A stretch of 64,000 nucleotides of DNA from Klebsiella huaxiensis (GCF_003261575.2 NZ_CP036175.1:1178001-1242000), one strand, 5' to 3'. Shown: positions 42,748 to 51,890, counted from the stretch's first letter. Translations and numbers: made by a program. The notes: generated by a model from the sequence alone, not told the origin.

Positions 42748-43507
42748 ACCAGAGCCTGATGCCAGCATGTTGGCAGAAAAGGACTGGCAGGCTGCCGCGC
42801 TGGATACCTGCGGGCCAGATGTTTCGCTATTGCGCAGCGCTATTGGTGCCGATGAACAGGCCGCCGCCGCGCTGCTGCTGACACAGCGTGGTGCGGGCTG
42901 TGAGATGACTCTGACCGCATTAAGCATTGGTGATGAACGTGCGCTGCACTGGCTACGCTACTTTGCCGCGTTAGGGTTTGAGCGGCAGGTACTGCTGGAG
43001 GCAGCTGGAGACCTGCGATTTGCACCATCGTTTATTGCCGGACAGCTTGCCGACTGGCAGCGCAGCCACGGTGCGGAACTGATTGTCACTGGCTGTCAGA
43101 GCAGCGAGAGTCAGAATGGGCAAACGCCGTTTTTGCTGGCGGAAATGCTGGACTGGCCCTGTTTTACCCAGGTCGAACGTTTTACCCTTGAGCCACCTTT
43201 TGTTGTCGTCGAGCAGCGAACGATATCTGGTATCCGCCGCTGTCGGGTACGTCTGCCCGCGGTGATTGCGGTCAGGCAGTGTGGCGAAGTGGCGCTGCCG
43301 GTTCCCGGTATGCGCCAGCGTCTGGCAGCGACAAAGGCGGAGGTTGTACGCCAGGCTGTGACCGTCGAGGTGATGCCCGTAGTTCAGTGTTTGCGTCTGA
43401 CTCGCCCGGAACAGCGGCGCTGTGCGGTGATAATCGAGGGAACAACGGCGCAGGAGAAAGCCAGAAGCCTATGGGAAAACTATCTACGCCAGAGGATGAA
43501 GCCATGA
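42725..43507 (+). CDS. ygcR: electron transfer flavoprotein beta-subunit-like protein YgcR
   Basis: 260 residues of the ETF beta (FixA) family. Family features are the N-terminal MNILLAFKPEPDASML, the nucleotide-binding segment LIVTGCQSSESQNGQTPFLLAEML and VEQRTISGIRRCRVRLPAVIAV. It starts inside ygcS with a strong AAGGAGGT ribosome site and overlaps ygcQ by four bases (ATGA). With YgcQ it should form a heterodimer carrying FAD and taking electrons from a dehydrogenase such as YgcU. Confidence 0.93.
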   Translation: MNILLAFKPEPDASMLAEKDWQAAALDTCGPDVSLLRSAIGADEQAAAALLLTQRGAGCEMTLTALSIGDERALHWLRYFAALGFERQVLLEAAGDLRFAPSFIAGQLADWQRSHGAELIVTGCQSSESQNGQTPFLLAEMLDWPCFTQVERFTLEPPFVVVEQRTISGIRRCRVRLPAVIAVRQCGEVALPVPGMRQRLAATKAEVVRQAVTVEVMPVVQCLRLTRPEQRRCAVIIEGTTAQEKARSLWENYLRQRMKP

Positions 43508-44373
43508 AGATAGCGATAGTTATGGCAACCAGTGATAGCGCCGCGATGGGTAACTGGCTGGCGACAAACAATATTGGCCCGGCGGAACTGGAGCGCTGGA
43601 TTTTCGATGCTGAACCGGATGTGGCTGAACAGGTCCTTGATGCATTGGTCAGCCAGTGGCAGCAGACGCCGGTCGATATGTTGATATTTCCGGCGGGCAT
43701 ATTGGGCGATGAGCTGGCCACCCGGCTGGCGTGGCGCTTACAGGGCGGCTGCGTATGTCAGGCGTTATCCGTGAGTACACAAGAGGGCCGGGTGACGAAG
43801 TCTCATTGGGGTAATGCGCTGATTGCGACGCTGGAGGTAACGGCACGACCGCTTTGTCTGTCACTGGCGCGCCAGCCCGGCGTTAATACGCCTACCGATC
43901 TTCCTGCCGATATGACGACTCGCCATATCGCGCCAGCGGCGTTACCCGACTGGCTAATCAGCGTTGAAAGCGTCAAGCGTTCGGGAGTCCATCCCTTACA
44001 GGAGGCGAAGCAAGTGCTGGTTGTCGGACAGGGAGGCGAGGGCGTCGATGCCGATAACATTTCGGTGCTGGCGCGCAATCTGGGTGCAGAAGCAGGCTAT
44101 AGCCGCGCGCGGGTGATGAACGGCGGCTACGATGCGGAACGGCTGATCGGTATCTCAGGCCATCTGCTGGCTGCGGATGTTTGTATTGTCGCTGGGGCAT
44201 CCGGGGCGGCGGCGCTAATGACGGGGGTCAGGGATAGCCGGTTTATTGTGGCGATCAATCGTGACCCCAGCGCGCCAGTATTTACTCAGGCGGATGTCGG
44301 CATTGTGGATGATTGGCTACCGGTGCTTGACGCGTTGGTAGCTTGCGCCGACATTTCGCCGGATGGCGGCTAG
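43504..44373 (+). CDS. ygcQ: electron transfer flavoprotein alpha-subunit-like protein YgcQ
   Basis: 289 residues of the ETF alpha (FixB) family. The C-terminal FAD domain is recognisable: LVVGQGGEGVDADNISVLARNLGA, LIGISGHLLAADVCIVAGASGA, RDSRFIVAINRDPSAPVFTQADVGIVDD (read in pieces). The ATG at 43504 overlaps the ygcR stop; an alternative start at 43279 lies within ygcR and lacks family support. The final product of the ygcU-S-R-Q run. Confidence 0.93.
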   Translation: MKIAIVMATSDSAAMGNWLATNNIGPAELERWIFDAEPDVAEQVLDALVSQWQQTPVDMLIFPAGILGDELATRLAWRLQGGCVCQALSVSTQEGRVTKSHWGNALIATLEVTARPLCLSLARQPGVNTPTDLPADMTTRHIAPAALPDWLISVESVKRSGVHPLQEAKQVLVVGQGGEGVDADNISVLARNLGAEAGYSRARVMNGGYDAERLIGISGHLLAADVCIVAGASGAAALMTGVRDSRFIVAINRDPSAPVFTQADVGIVDDWLPVLDALVACADISPDGG

Positions 44374-44440
44374 CGCCTTATTCGGCCTACAGGTTGTGGT
44401 CCGGTAGCCCGGGTAAGGCGTTTACGCCGCGACCCGGGAA
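44355..44440. repeat. REP-like palindromes between convergent ygcQ and ygcP
   Basis: GCCGGATGGCGGCTAGCGCC-type and GTAGCCCGGGTAAGGCG / CGACCCGGGAAC palindromes in the 80-base gap between converging genes. Typical REP pair, partly overlapping the ygcQ end. Confidence 0.7.
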
Positions 44441-44453
44441 CAAAGCCGATAAA

Positions 44454-45029
44454 TTAATTAAGCTGCTTCGCTAATTTCCATACCGTGGTGTTGGTGGTTG
44501 ACAGGGCCGCGACGCCAGCCTTCATCGCATTACGCGCATCTTCCTCATCGCAAACTAACCCCCCGGCGATCAGCGGCTGGCGGATTTTCTCCGTCACCCA
44601 TCCCAGGACTTTCGGCATACAGCCCGGCAGGATTTCGATGCAATCAGGATTAGACTGCGCCACCTGCTTATCAATATTGTGAAAGGAGATGGAGTCAACG
44701 ATAAACAGGCGATGAATGCAGAAAAATCCCTCCGCTCTGGCTGCTTTTAGCATCGGCGCTTTAGTACTGATGATACCGTCTGCTTCGGTAACCAGCTTCA
44801 AAAACTGAATCACTACTTCTTTATTGGACGCTCCCTCCAGCAGGTCGACGTGAACAAATGCATATTTCCCGGCGTTTTTGATTTTCTTGACGATGTTGCT
44901 GATGGTGCAGATATTGCCATATAGCACGGAGATAAACTGGCATTCGGAATCAATGGCCAATTGCAGGCTGGCGTTATCTTTGACGGCCGCAATGACCGGA
45001 TTTTGTCGTAGCAGGTGTAGCAGGGGCAT
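44454..45029 (-). CDS. ygcP: GlpP-family antiterminator YgcP
   Basis: 191 residues, similar along its length to Bacillus subtilis GlpP, the glycerol-3-phosphate-responsive antiterminator of glpD mRNA. Shared blocks (from memory of GlpP) are the N-terminal NPVIAAVKDN, HVDLLEGASNKE, GIISTKAPMLKAARAEG, IHRLFIVDSIS, PDCIEILPGCMPKV, PLIAGGLVCDEEDARNAMKAG and the C-terminal ALSTTNTTVWKLA. It is a TIM-barrel-like fold expected to bind a phosphorylated ligand and RNA. It is the third gene of ygcN-ygcO-ygcP. The obvious RNA targets are the two terminator leaders at 38396-38460 and 38601-38665; this link is inferred. Confidence 0.9.
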   Translation of the reverse strand: MPLLHLLRQNPVIAAVKDNASLQLAIDSECQFISVLYGNICTISNIVKKIKNAGKYAFVHVDLLEGASNKEVVIQFLKLVTEADGIISTKAPMLKAARAEGFFCIHRLFIVDSISFHNIDKQVAQSNPDCIEILPGCMPKVLGWVTEKIRQPLIAGGLVCDEEDARNAMKAGVAALSTTNTTVWKLAKQLN

Positions 45030-45050
45030 GGTGTTTCCTTTGTAGATTTA

Positions 45051-45311
45051 TTACCCAAAACGGAATGTGATACCAAAACCAGAGTCAGGATAGCGCCATT
45101 CTTTCAGCGTTGCCTCATCGCATAGCAACCGGCAGGTGCCGCACTCCAGGCAGCCGCGATAGTCGACCCGCAGCTCACCTTCCGCCGTGCGTGAGAAAAG
45201 TCCGGCAGGGCACGCTTTGATGAGTAGCTCAGCGACCTTCTCGTTCGGCGACGCGGATGGAACAATATGTGGGCTGTCGGCGGGACGCCAGACGTTGCGG
45301 GCTATAGACAT
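45051..45311 (-). CDS. ygcO: ferredoxin-like protein YgcO (FixX type)
   Basis: 86 residues, as in E. coli. A FixX-like small iron-sulfur protein: an early cysteine in IKACPAGLF and the cluster motif YRGCLECGTCRLLCDEAT (C-x2-C-x2-C-x3-C). I use the ATG at 45311 after CAGGAG; it overlaps the end of ygcN by ten bases. With YgcN it should form an ETF:quinone oxidoreductase-like unit. Confidence 0.93.
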   Translation of the reverse strand: MSIARNVWRPADSPHIVPSASPNEKVAELLIKACPAGLFSRTAEGELRVDYRGCLECGTCRLLCDEATLKEWRYPDSGFGITFRFG

Positions 45312-46573
45312 CGTAAACTCCTGACCAGATCGCCTGCCAGATGGCACAGGCCGTGACGGCGAAGATGACGCCAGACTACCTGGCGCAGCGGCGGAACGGG
45401 GCGCTCACCCTGCTGCCAGAGTTCGCGGGAAATGTCTTCCATTAGCGCAGGCCACTGGCGATACCAGCCGGGGCGTTGCAGCAGCGCGGGCACATGCTGA
45501 TAGCGCTGAAGAACTTCCCACAGTACGCTGCGCTCAACGTCCCGATGATATTGTGCAAACAGGTTTTGCGGTGTGCTTTGCTGACAGGCTCGAATCAACG
45601 TTTGCGCCGCCGCCTGAGCACCGATGAGCGCCATATCCATCCCGCGCACGGTAAAGCCGGTATTGATACAGGTGCGCAGCGCATCACCAACCAGTAGCCA
45701 GCCGTCTCCGCCGTACTGCACGGGCATGCTATGCAGACCGCCTTCGGGCACCAGATGCGCACCATACTCGAGCGTTTCACTCCCACGTAGCAAAGGGCGC
45801 AGGGCCGGATGTGATTTGAGATTCTCCAGCAGTTCAGAGGCCGGAGCCGCGGCTTTTCCCAGAGAGGAGAGCGGGCAAACAATGCCGAATGAGAGTGTAT
45901 CCTGATTGGTATAAAGAAACGCGCCGCCGGGCAAATCCCCGCAGACGCCGCCGGTGAAGAGCATCGCCGCTCCCTCGTTACCTTCCAGGCGGAAGCGATC
46001 CTCCAGCGTTTTTTGCTCCAGCGCCAGCACCGCTTTAATCCCTAACGCCATTGATGATGGGGAAGGGCGAGGCACTAAACCATGCCGCTCCGCCAGCTCA
46101 CTGTTAGCCCCTTCAGCCAGTACGACGTAGCGGGCGCGCAGGGTTTCGTTATCGCAAATGACGCCGCAGACCCGACCATTTTCGCGATACAGCGCCTCGA
46201 CCGTCGCCCCGGTAATACACTGGACGCCTTCATTTTCAGCCTGGCCGACAAACCACGGATCGAAGCGGGCGCGCAGCAGGCTCCAGGAGTCGCCGTTGGG
46301 TTGCAGGCTGGAATACGTCGTTGCGCCGTTTGCGGTCAGCAGGGTCAGACTTTCCTGGGTGATGCGTCGTTCAAGCGGAGCGGATTGCTGAAAATGAGGA
46401 AGGAGTTCGGCAAGCGCATGGCAATACAGCCGCCCGCCGGAAAGATTTTTACTGCCGGGAAGTTCGCCGCGTTCAAGCAACAGAACGGAAAGTCCTGCCC
46501 GCGCACAGCGTAAAGCACAAGCGGTGCCAGCTATCCCTGCACCAATGATAATAATATCAAAATCGTCAGCCAT
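45302..46573 (-). CDS. ygcN: FixC-family flavoprotein (ETF:quinone oxidoreductase-like) YgcN
   Basis: 423 residues, as in E. coli. FAD-binding N-terminus DIIIIGAGIAGTACALRCAR, then NLSGGRLYCHALAELLPHF and GWLLVGDALRTCINTGFTVRGMD, typical of FixC and the flavin part of ETF-QO. It would pass electrons from the ETF YgcQR, through the YgcO cluster, to the quinone pool at the membrane. The start at 46573 matches E. coli. It lies 80 bases after queD on the same strand; whether it has its own promoter is not clear. Confidence 0.93.
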   Translation of the reverse strand: MADDFDIIIIGAGIAGTACALRCARAGLSVLLLERGELPGSKNLSGGRLYCHALAELLPHFQQSAPLERRITQESLTLLTANGATTYSSLQPNGDSWSLLRARFDPWFVGQAENEGVQCITGATVEALYRENGRVCGVICDNETLRARYVVLAEGANSELAERHGLVPRPSPSSMALGIKAVLALEQKTLEDRFRLEGNEGAAMLFTGGVCGDLPGGAFLYTNQDTLSFGIVCPLSSLGKAAAPASELLENLKSHPALRPLLRGSETLEYGAHLVPEGGLHSMPVQYGGDGWLLVGDALRTCINTGFTVRGMDMALIGAQAAAQTLIRACQQSTPQNLFAQYHRDVERSVLWEVLQRYQHVPALLQRPGWYRQWPALMEDISRELWQQGERPVPPLRQVVWRHLRRHGLCHLAGDLVRSLRCL

Positions 46574-46653
46574 ATTGCGCCCCAGATATCCAGAGCGCAT
46601 AAGCTAACATGACGTTATTTAAGGAATATTGACCGCCGACACAAACGCTTTAA

Positions 46654-47016
46654 TCACTCGCCGCGATAGACGCAGCCCGCCGTGCAGGTCTCTTTAATCA
46701 TCACCGCGCTCAGCAGGGGTACCAGAGGTTTCATCTGATCCCAAATCCATTTTGCCAGCACTTCGCTGGTGGGATTATCTAGTCCCGGAATATCGTTCAG
46801 ATAGTAGTGATCCAGCCTGTCGTAAGTCGGCTTAAACGCGGCCTTAAGCTCGGCAAAATCCATGATCCACCCGGTATGGGGGTCGACTTCACCGGTAATC
46901 TCCAGGCGCACCATAAAAGAGTGACCGTGCAGGCGTCCGCACTTATGGCCTTCCGGTACGTGCGGCAGATGGTGAGCGGCTTCGAAGGTGAAATCTTTAA
47001 ATAACGTGGTGGACAT
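46654..47016 (-). CDS. queD: 6-carboxy-5,6,7,8-tetrahydropterin synthase
   Basis: 120 residues (E. coli 121). It converts dihydroneopterin triphosphate to 6-carboxy-tetrahydropterin, the step before QueE in queuosine synthesis. Zinc ligands are His in FEAAHHLPH and in RLHGHSF; the catalytic cysteine is in EGHKCGRLHGH; the C-terminal CTAGCVYRGE is also conserved. Divergent from cysJ across a 500-base region. Confidence 0.96.
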   Translation of the reverse strand: MSTTLFKDFTFEAAHHLPHVPEGHKCGRLHGHSFMVRLEITGEVDPHTGWIMDFAELKAAFKPTYDRLDHYYLNDIPGLDNPTSEVLAKWIWDQMKPLVPLLSAVMIKETCTAGCVYRGE

Positions 47017-47521
47017 CTTTTATTCTCAATATGGCAAAAAAACCGCCGTAGGGTACCGGAAAGCACCTTTTTTCGCATTAACTAAAACGGCCCTGAACAG
47101 AAAATGGACACATTCACTCGGTTTATTCAAATTAATTTATTATATTTCATAGGGTTATTTAATCGATTTTGTTGTTAATAACTATAACTAAAACAGGTTA
47201 GTCCATTTGGTTATTTGTTATTTCCATCCCTTCTTTAATTGTTACTATCTGCACCGTTACCCTAATACTCGTCATACTTCGAGCCGCATGTGCGTTGGCT
47301 TCACTCGCTCACCCCAGTCACTTACCTGAGTAAGCTCCTGGGGTTCGTTCACTTGCCGCGTTACTCGGCCTGCGGCCTCGCCCCTTCGGGGCCAGCGCAA
47401 GCGCTGTTCAAGGCACGAGTGCCTTGTCCTGCAACTCGAATTATTTAGAGTATTTTCATCTCTTTTGTTTGGCGCTATTTAGGCGCGACTAACAGCTTTG
47501 CTTACTGGAACATAACGACGC
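47017..47521. promoter_or_regulatory. queD/cysJ divergent promoter region
   Basis: No gene. The AT-rich part (about 47110-47250) has several ATAAC/GTTAT elements (for example TTGTTGTTAATAACTATAAC), the kind of sequence bound by CysB upstream of cysJIH in relatives. An ERIC element (47264-47454) separates it from cysJ. Confidence 0.45.
47264..47454 (-). repeat. ERIC element with internal insertion, upstream of cysJ
   Basis: ERIC ends (ATACTCGTCATACTTCGAG, ACTCGAATTATTTAGAGTAT) and the reverse core GAGTAAGCTCCTGGGGTTCG are present. About 65 extra bases of nested GC palindromes (near 47362-47430, including GGCCTCGCCCCTTCGGGGCC) make it 191 bases. It lies in the cysJ leader, 67 bases before the start codon. 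Confidence 0.85.
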
Positions 47522-49321
47522 ATGACGACACAGGCCCCACCTTCCAATTTGCTACCGCTGAGTCCGGAGCAAATGGCGCGCCTTCAGGCGGCCACGACTG
47601 ACTTCACGCCAACCCAGCTGGCCTGGGTTTCCGGCTACTTCTGGGGCGTGCTGAACCAGCAGCCCGGCGCGGCTGTTGTCGCTCCAGCCCAGGCAGCAGA
47701 AGTCCCTTCTATTACCCTTATTTCGGCATCGCAAACCGGCAACGCCCGCCGCGTCGCTGAAGCGCTGCGTGACGATCTGCAGGCCGCGCAGCTGAACGTG
47801 AAACTGGTTAACGCAGGCGACTATAAATTCAAACAAATTGCCTCCGAGAAACTGCTGGTTGTCGTGACGTCAACACAAGGCGAAGGTGAGCCGCCGGAAG
47901 AAGCCGTCGCGCTACATAAATTCCTGTTTTCGAAGAAAGCGCCGAAGCTGACCGATACCGCGTTTGCCGTATTTGGCCTTGGCGATACTTCCTATGAATT
48001 CTTCTGCCAGTCCGGCAAGGATTTTGATAACAAGCTGGCCGAACTGGGCGGTGAACGCCTGCTCGACCGGGTTGACTCTGATGTGGAATACCAGGCTGCC
48101 GCTGCTGAATGGCGCGCCCGTGTGGTTGACGTGCTGAAAGCCCGCGCGCCTGCTGCCGCGCCGTCCCAACTGGTGACCAGCGGGGCGGTGAATGAGATTC
48201 ACACCAGCCCGTATACCAAAGAAGCGCCGCTGACTGCGACGCTTGCGGTGAATCAAAAAATCACCGGTCGTGATTCAGAAAAAGATGTGCGCCATATTGA
48301 AATCGACCTTGGCGACTCTGGCCTGCGCTATCAGCCGGGCGATGCACTGGGCATCTGGTACCAGAACGATCCGGCTCTGATTAAAGAGCTGGTTGAGCTG
48401 CTGTGGCTGAAGGGCGATGAAGCGGTGACGGTTGACGGTAAAACCCTGCCGCTTGCCGAAGCGCTGGAGTGGCATTTCGAGCTGACGGTTAACACCGGCA
48501 ACATCGTCGAGAACTATGCCACCTTAACCCGCAGCGAATCTCTGCTGCCGATGGTGGGCGATAAGGCGCAGCTGCAACATTACGCCGCGACCACGCCGAT
48601 CGTTGACATGGTGCGTTTCTCTCCGGCGCAGCTGGATGCTCAGGCACTAGTCGACCTGCTGCGTCCGCTGACGCCGCGCCTGTACTCTATCGCCTCTTCG
48701 CAGGCAGAAACTGAAAACGAAGTGCACGTCACCGTTGGCGTGGTTCGCTATGATATCGAGGGCCGCGCCCGCGCTGGCGGAGCCTCCAGCTTCCTTGCCG
48801 ACCGCGTCGAAGAAGATGGCGAAGTTCGCGTCTTTATCGAGCATAACGATAACTTCCGTCTGCCTGCTAACCCAGAGACGCCAGTTATCATGATTGGTCC
48901 GGGCACCGGCATCGCGCCGTTCCGTGCCTTTATGCAGCAGCGCGCGGCAGAAGGAGCAGAAGGCAAGAACTGGCTGTTCTTCGGCAACCCGCACTTTACC
49001 GAAGATTTCCTCTATCAGGTGGAGTGGCAGAGTTACGTCAAAGAGGGCGTACTGAGCCGCATCGACCTGGCCTGGTCTCGCGACCAAAAAGAAAAGGTAT
49101 ACGTACAAGACAAACTGCGCGAACAGGGCGCAGAACTGTGGCGCTGGATTAACGACGGTGCCCATATTTATGTCTGCGGCGATGCCAATCGTATGGCAAA
49201 AGACGTTGAGCAGACGTTGCTGGAAGTGATTGCCGAATTTGGCGCGATGGACGCCGAAGCGGCGGACGAATTTTTAAGTGAGCTGCGCGTAGAGCGCCGT
49301 TATCAGCGAGATGTCTACTAA
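47522..49321 (+). CDS. cysJ: sulfite reductase (NADPH) flavoprotein alpha-component
   Basis: 599 residues, as in E. coli. Domains in order: flavodoxin-like FMN domain (ISASQTGNARRVAEALRD, STQGEGEPPEEA, FGLGDTSYEFF), FAD domain (RLYSIASSQAE), and NADPH domain (IGPGTGIAPFRAFMQQR; C-terminal RRYQRDVY). It passes electrons from NADPH to CysI in the cytoplasm. It overlaps cysI by one base (TAATG). Sulfite from the organosulfur cluster at 1-6 kb would be its substrate. Confidence 0.98.
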   Translation: MTTQAPPSNLLPLSPEQMARLQAATTDFTPTQLAWVSGYFWGVLNQQPGAAVVAPAQAAEVPSITLISASQTGNARRVAEALRDDLQAAQLNVKLVNAGDYKFKQIASEKLLVVVTSTQGEGEPPEEAVALHKFLFSKKAPKLTDTAFAVFGLGDTSYEFFCQSGKDFDNKLAELGGERLLDRVDSDVEYQAAAAEWRARVVDVLKARAPAAAPSQLVTSGAVNEIHTSPYTKEAPLTATLAVNQKITGRDSEKDVRHIEIDLGDSGLRYQPGDALGIWYQNDPALIKELVELLWLKGDEAVTVDGKTLPLAEALEWHFELTVNTGNIVENYATLTRSESLLPMVGDKAQLQHYAATTPIVDMVRFSPAQLDAQALVDLLRPLTPRLYSIASSQAETENEVHVTVGVVRYDIEGRARAGGASSFLADRVEEDGEVRVFIEHNDNFRLPANPETPVIMIGPGTGIAPFRAFMQQRAAEGAEGKNWLFFGNPHFTEDFLYQVEWQSYVKEGVLSRIDLAWSRDQKEKVYVQDKLREQGAELWRWINDGAHIYVCGDANRMAKDVEQTLLEVIAEFGAMDAEAADEFLSELRVERRYQRDVY

Positions 49322-51033
49322 TGAGCGAAAAACATCCAGGCCCGCTGGTGGTCGAAGGTAAACTGGTCGATGCCGAGCGCATGAAGCTGGAAAGCAACTA
49401 CCTGCGCGGCACCATTGCGGAAGATCTGAACGACGGCCTGACCGGCGGTTTTAAAGGCGATAATTTTCTGTTGATCCGCTTTCACGGCATGTATCAGCAG
49501 GATGACCGCGATATTCGCGCCGAGCGTGCGGCGCAGAAGCTGGAGCCGCGTCACGCGATGCTGCTGCGCTGCCGCCTGCCGGGCGGGGTGATCACCACCA
49601 AACAGTGGCAGGCGATTGATAAATTCGCCGCCGATAACACCATTTACGGCAGCATCCGTCTGACCAACCGTCAGACCTTCCAGTTTCACGGCATTCTGAA
49701 GAAGAACGTCAAGCCGGTGCACCAGATGCTGCATTCGGTCGGGCTGGATGCGCTGGCGACCGCCAACGATATGAACCGTAACGTGTTGTGTACCTCTAAC
49801 CCGAACGAGTCTCAGCTGCATGCTGAAGCCTACGAATGGGCGAAGAAGATCTCCGAGCACCTGCTGCCGCGCACCCGCGCTTATGCTGAGATCTGGTTGG
49901 ATCAGAAGAAGGTCGCCACTACGGATGAAGAACCGATCCTCGGCCAGACCTATCTGCCGCGTAAGTTCAAAACCACCGTGGTGATCCCGCCGCAGAACGA
50001 TATCGATCTGCACGCTAACGATATGAACTTTGTAGCGATTGCCGAAAACGGCAAGCTGGTGGGCTTTAATCTGCTGGTTGGCGGCGGTTTATCCATCGAG
50101 CACGGCAACAAGAAAACCTACGCCCGCACGGCGAGCGAATTCGGCTATCTGCCGATTGAGCATACCCTGGCGGTGGCGGAAGCAGTGGTGACCACCCAGC
50201 GCGATTGGGGTAACCGTACTGACCGTAAAAATGCCAAAACTAAATACACCCTGGAGCGCGTTGGCGTTGAGACCTTTAAGGCGGAGGTGGAGCGCCGGGC
50301 GGGCATCAAGTTTGAGCCGATTCGTCCGTACGAGTTTACCGGCCGCGGCGATCGCATCGGCTGGGTGAAGGGGATCGACAATAACTGGCACCTGACGCTG
50401 TTTATTGAAAACGGTCGTATCCTTGATTACCCGGGACGTCCGTTGAAAACCGGCCTGTTGAAGATTGCGAAGATCCATAAAGGTGAATTCCGCATTACGG
50501 CCAACCAGAACCTGATCATTGCCGGTGTTCCTGACGATCAGAAGGCGAAGATCGAGAAGCTGGCCCGCGATCACGGTTTGATGAATGCCGTCACGCCGCA
50601 GCGTGAAAACTCCATGGCCTGCGTGTCGTTTCCGACCTGTCCGCTGGCGATGGCTGAAGCCGAACGCTTCCTGCCATCGTTCACCGATAAAGTCGAGGGA
50701 GTGATGAGCAAGCATGGTGTCGCTGATGAGCATATCGTCACCCGCGTGACCGGCTGCCCGAACGGTTGTGGCCGCGCTATGCTGGCAGAGGTAGGCCTGG
50801 TGGGTAAAGCGCCGGGTCGCTACAACCTGCACCTCGGGGGGAACCGCAGCGGGACGCGTATTCCGCGCATGTATCGGGAAAATATTACCGAGTCGGAAAT
50901 TCTCGACTCCCTTGACGAACTGGTAGGGCGCTGGGCGAAAGAGCGTGAAGCGGGTGAAGGCTTCGGCGACTTTACGGTGCGTGCGGGCATCATTCGCCCG
51001 GTGCTCGACCCAGCCCGGGATTTCTGGGAATAA
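49321..51033 (+). CDS. cysI: sulfite reductase (NADPH) hemoprotein beta-component
   Basis: 570 residues, as in E. coli. Reduces sulfite to sulfide at a siroheme coupled to a [4Fe-4S] cluster. The cluster cysteines are in CVSFPTCPLAMAEAERFLP and VTGCPNGCGRAML; siroheme-contact segments SIRLTNRQTFQFHGI and VGGGLSIEHGNKKTY are present. Translationally coupled to cysJ. Confidence 0.98.
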   Translation: MSEKHPGPLVVEGKLVDAERMKLESNYLRGTIAEDLNDGLTGGFKGDNFLLIRFHGMYQQDDRDIRAERAAQKLEPRHAMLLRCRLPGGVITTKQWQAIDKFAADNTIYGSIRLTNRQTFQFHGILKKNVKPVHQMLHSVGLDALATANDMNRNVLCTSNPNESQLHAEAYEWAKKISEHLLPRTRAYAEIWLDQKKVATTDEEPILGQTYLPRKFKTTVVIPPQNDIDLHANDMNFVAIAENGKLVGFNLLVGGGLSIEHGNKKTYARTASEFGYLPIEHTLAVAEAVVTTQRDWGNRTDRKNAKTKYTLERVGVETFKAEVERRAGIKFEPIRPYEFTGRGDRIGWVKGIDNNWHLTLFIENGRILDYPGRPLKTGLLKIAKIHKGEFRITANQNLIIAGVPDDQKAKIEKLARDHGLMNAVTPQRENSMACVSFPTCPLAMAEAERFLPSFTDKVEGVMSKHGVADEHIVTRVTGCPNGCGRAMLAEVGLVGKAPGRYNLHLGGNRSGTRIPRMYRENITESEILDSLDELVGRWAKEREAGEGFGDFTVRAGIIRPVLDPARDFWE

Positions 51034-51044
51034 CATCCAGCAGC

Positions 51045-51112
51045 CCGGCGGCGCTTCGCTTACGGGTTTTGTAGGCCGGGCAAACGTAGTGCCGCCCGGC
51101 GAAACAGGCAAA
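51045..51112. repeat. REP-like element between cysI and cysH
   Basis: AGCCCGGCGGCGCTTCGCTTACGGG and TAGGCCGGGCAAACG / GCCGCCCGGCGAAAC palindromes fill the 89-base gap, where they may dampen or stabilise parts of the cysJIH message. Confidence 0.7.
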
Positions 51113-51122
51113 TGAGGTTTTT

Positions 51123-51857
51123 ATGTCCGTACTCGATCTAAAAGCGCTTAATGCATTACCGAAGGTCGATCGCGTTTTGCAACTGGCGGAAACCAACAGC
51201 CAGCTGGAAAAACTGAGCGCAGAAGAGCGTGTCGCGTGGGCGCTGGAAAACCTGCCGGGCGAATACGTGCTCTCTTCGAGCTTCGGTATTCAGGCGGCGG
51301 TGAGCCTGCATCTGGTTAATCAGATTCGCCCGGATATTCCGGTTATTCTGACCGATACCGGCTATCTGTTCCCGGAAACCTATCAGTTTATCGACGAGTT
51401 AACGGACAAGCTCAAGCTGAACCTGAAGGTCTATCGGGCGAAGGAGAGCGCAGCCTGGCAGGAGGCGCGCTACGGCAAGCTGTGGGAGCAGGGCGTTGAG
51501 GGCATTGAGAAATACAATGACATCAATAAGGTTGAACCGATGAACCGGGCGCTGGAAGAGTTGAATGCGCAAACCTGGTTTGCGGGCCTACGCCGCGAGC
51601 AGTCCGGCAGTCGTGCGCATTTGCCGGTGTTAGCTATCCAGCGCGGCGTGTTTAAGGTTCTGCCAATCATTGACTGGGATAACCGTACCGTCTATCAGTA
51701 CCTGCAAAAACACGGCCTGAAATACCACCCGCTGTGGGATCAAGGCTATCTGTCAGTCGGCGATACCCATACCACCCGCAAATGGGAACCGGGCATGGCT
51801 GAGGAAGAGACGCGGTTTTTTGGGTTGAAAAGAGAGTGCGGATTGCACGAAGGTTAA
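51123..51857 (+). CDS. cysH: phosphoadenosine phosphosulfate reductase
   Basis: 244 residues, as in E. coli. Thioredoxin-dependent reduction of PAPS to sulfite. PP-loop-like SSSFGIQAAVSLHLVNQ, LTDTGYLFPETYQF, GLRREQSGSRAHLP and the catalytic C-terminal ECGLHEG. There is no second cysteine pair, so it is the PAPS-specific type, which agrees with the presence of cysC here. Confidence 0.98.
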   Translation: MSVLDLKALNALPKVDRVLQLAETNSQLEKLSAEERVAWALENLPGEYVLSSSFGIQAAVSLHLVNQIRPDIPVILTDTGYLFPETYQFIDELTDKLKLNLKVYRAKESAAWQEARYGKLWEQGVEGIEKYNDINKVEPMNRALEELNAQTWFAGLRREQSGSRAHLPVLAIQRGVFKVLPIIDWDNRTVYQYLQKHGLKYHPLWDQGYLSVGDTHTTRKWEPGMAEEETRFFGLKRECGLHEG

Positions 51858-51865
51858 TATAAGAG

Positions 51866-51890
51866 TCCCGGCGCTGCCGGGATTTTTTTT
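51866..51890 (+). terminator. cysJIH terminator
   Basis: TCCCGGC (51866-51872) pairs with GCCGGGA (51876-51882) around GCT, followed by eight T. Confidence 0.93.

Noticed and set aside
43279..43503. Earlier in-frame start for ygcQ
   Set aside because: It lies wholly inside ygcR in another frame; the ATG at 43504 overlaps the ygcR stop and gives the family length.
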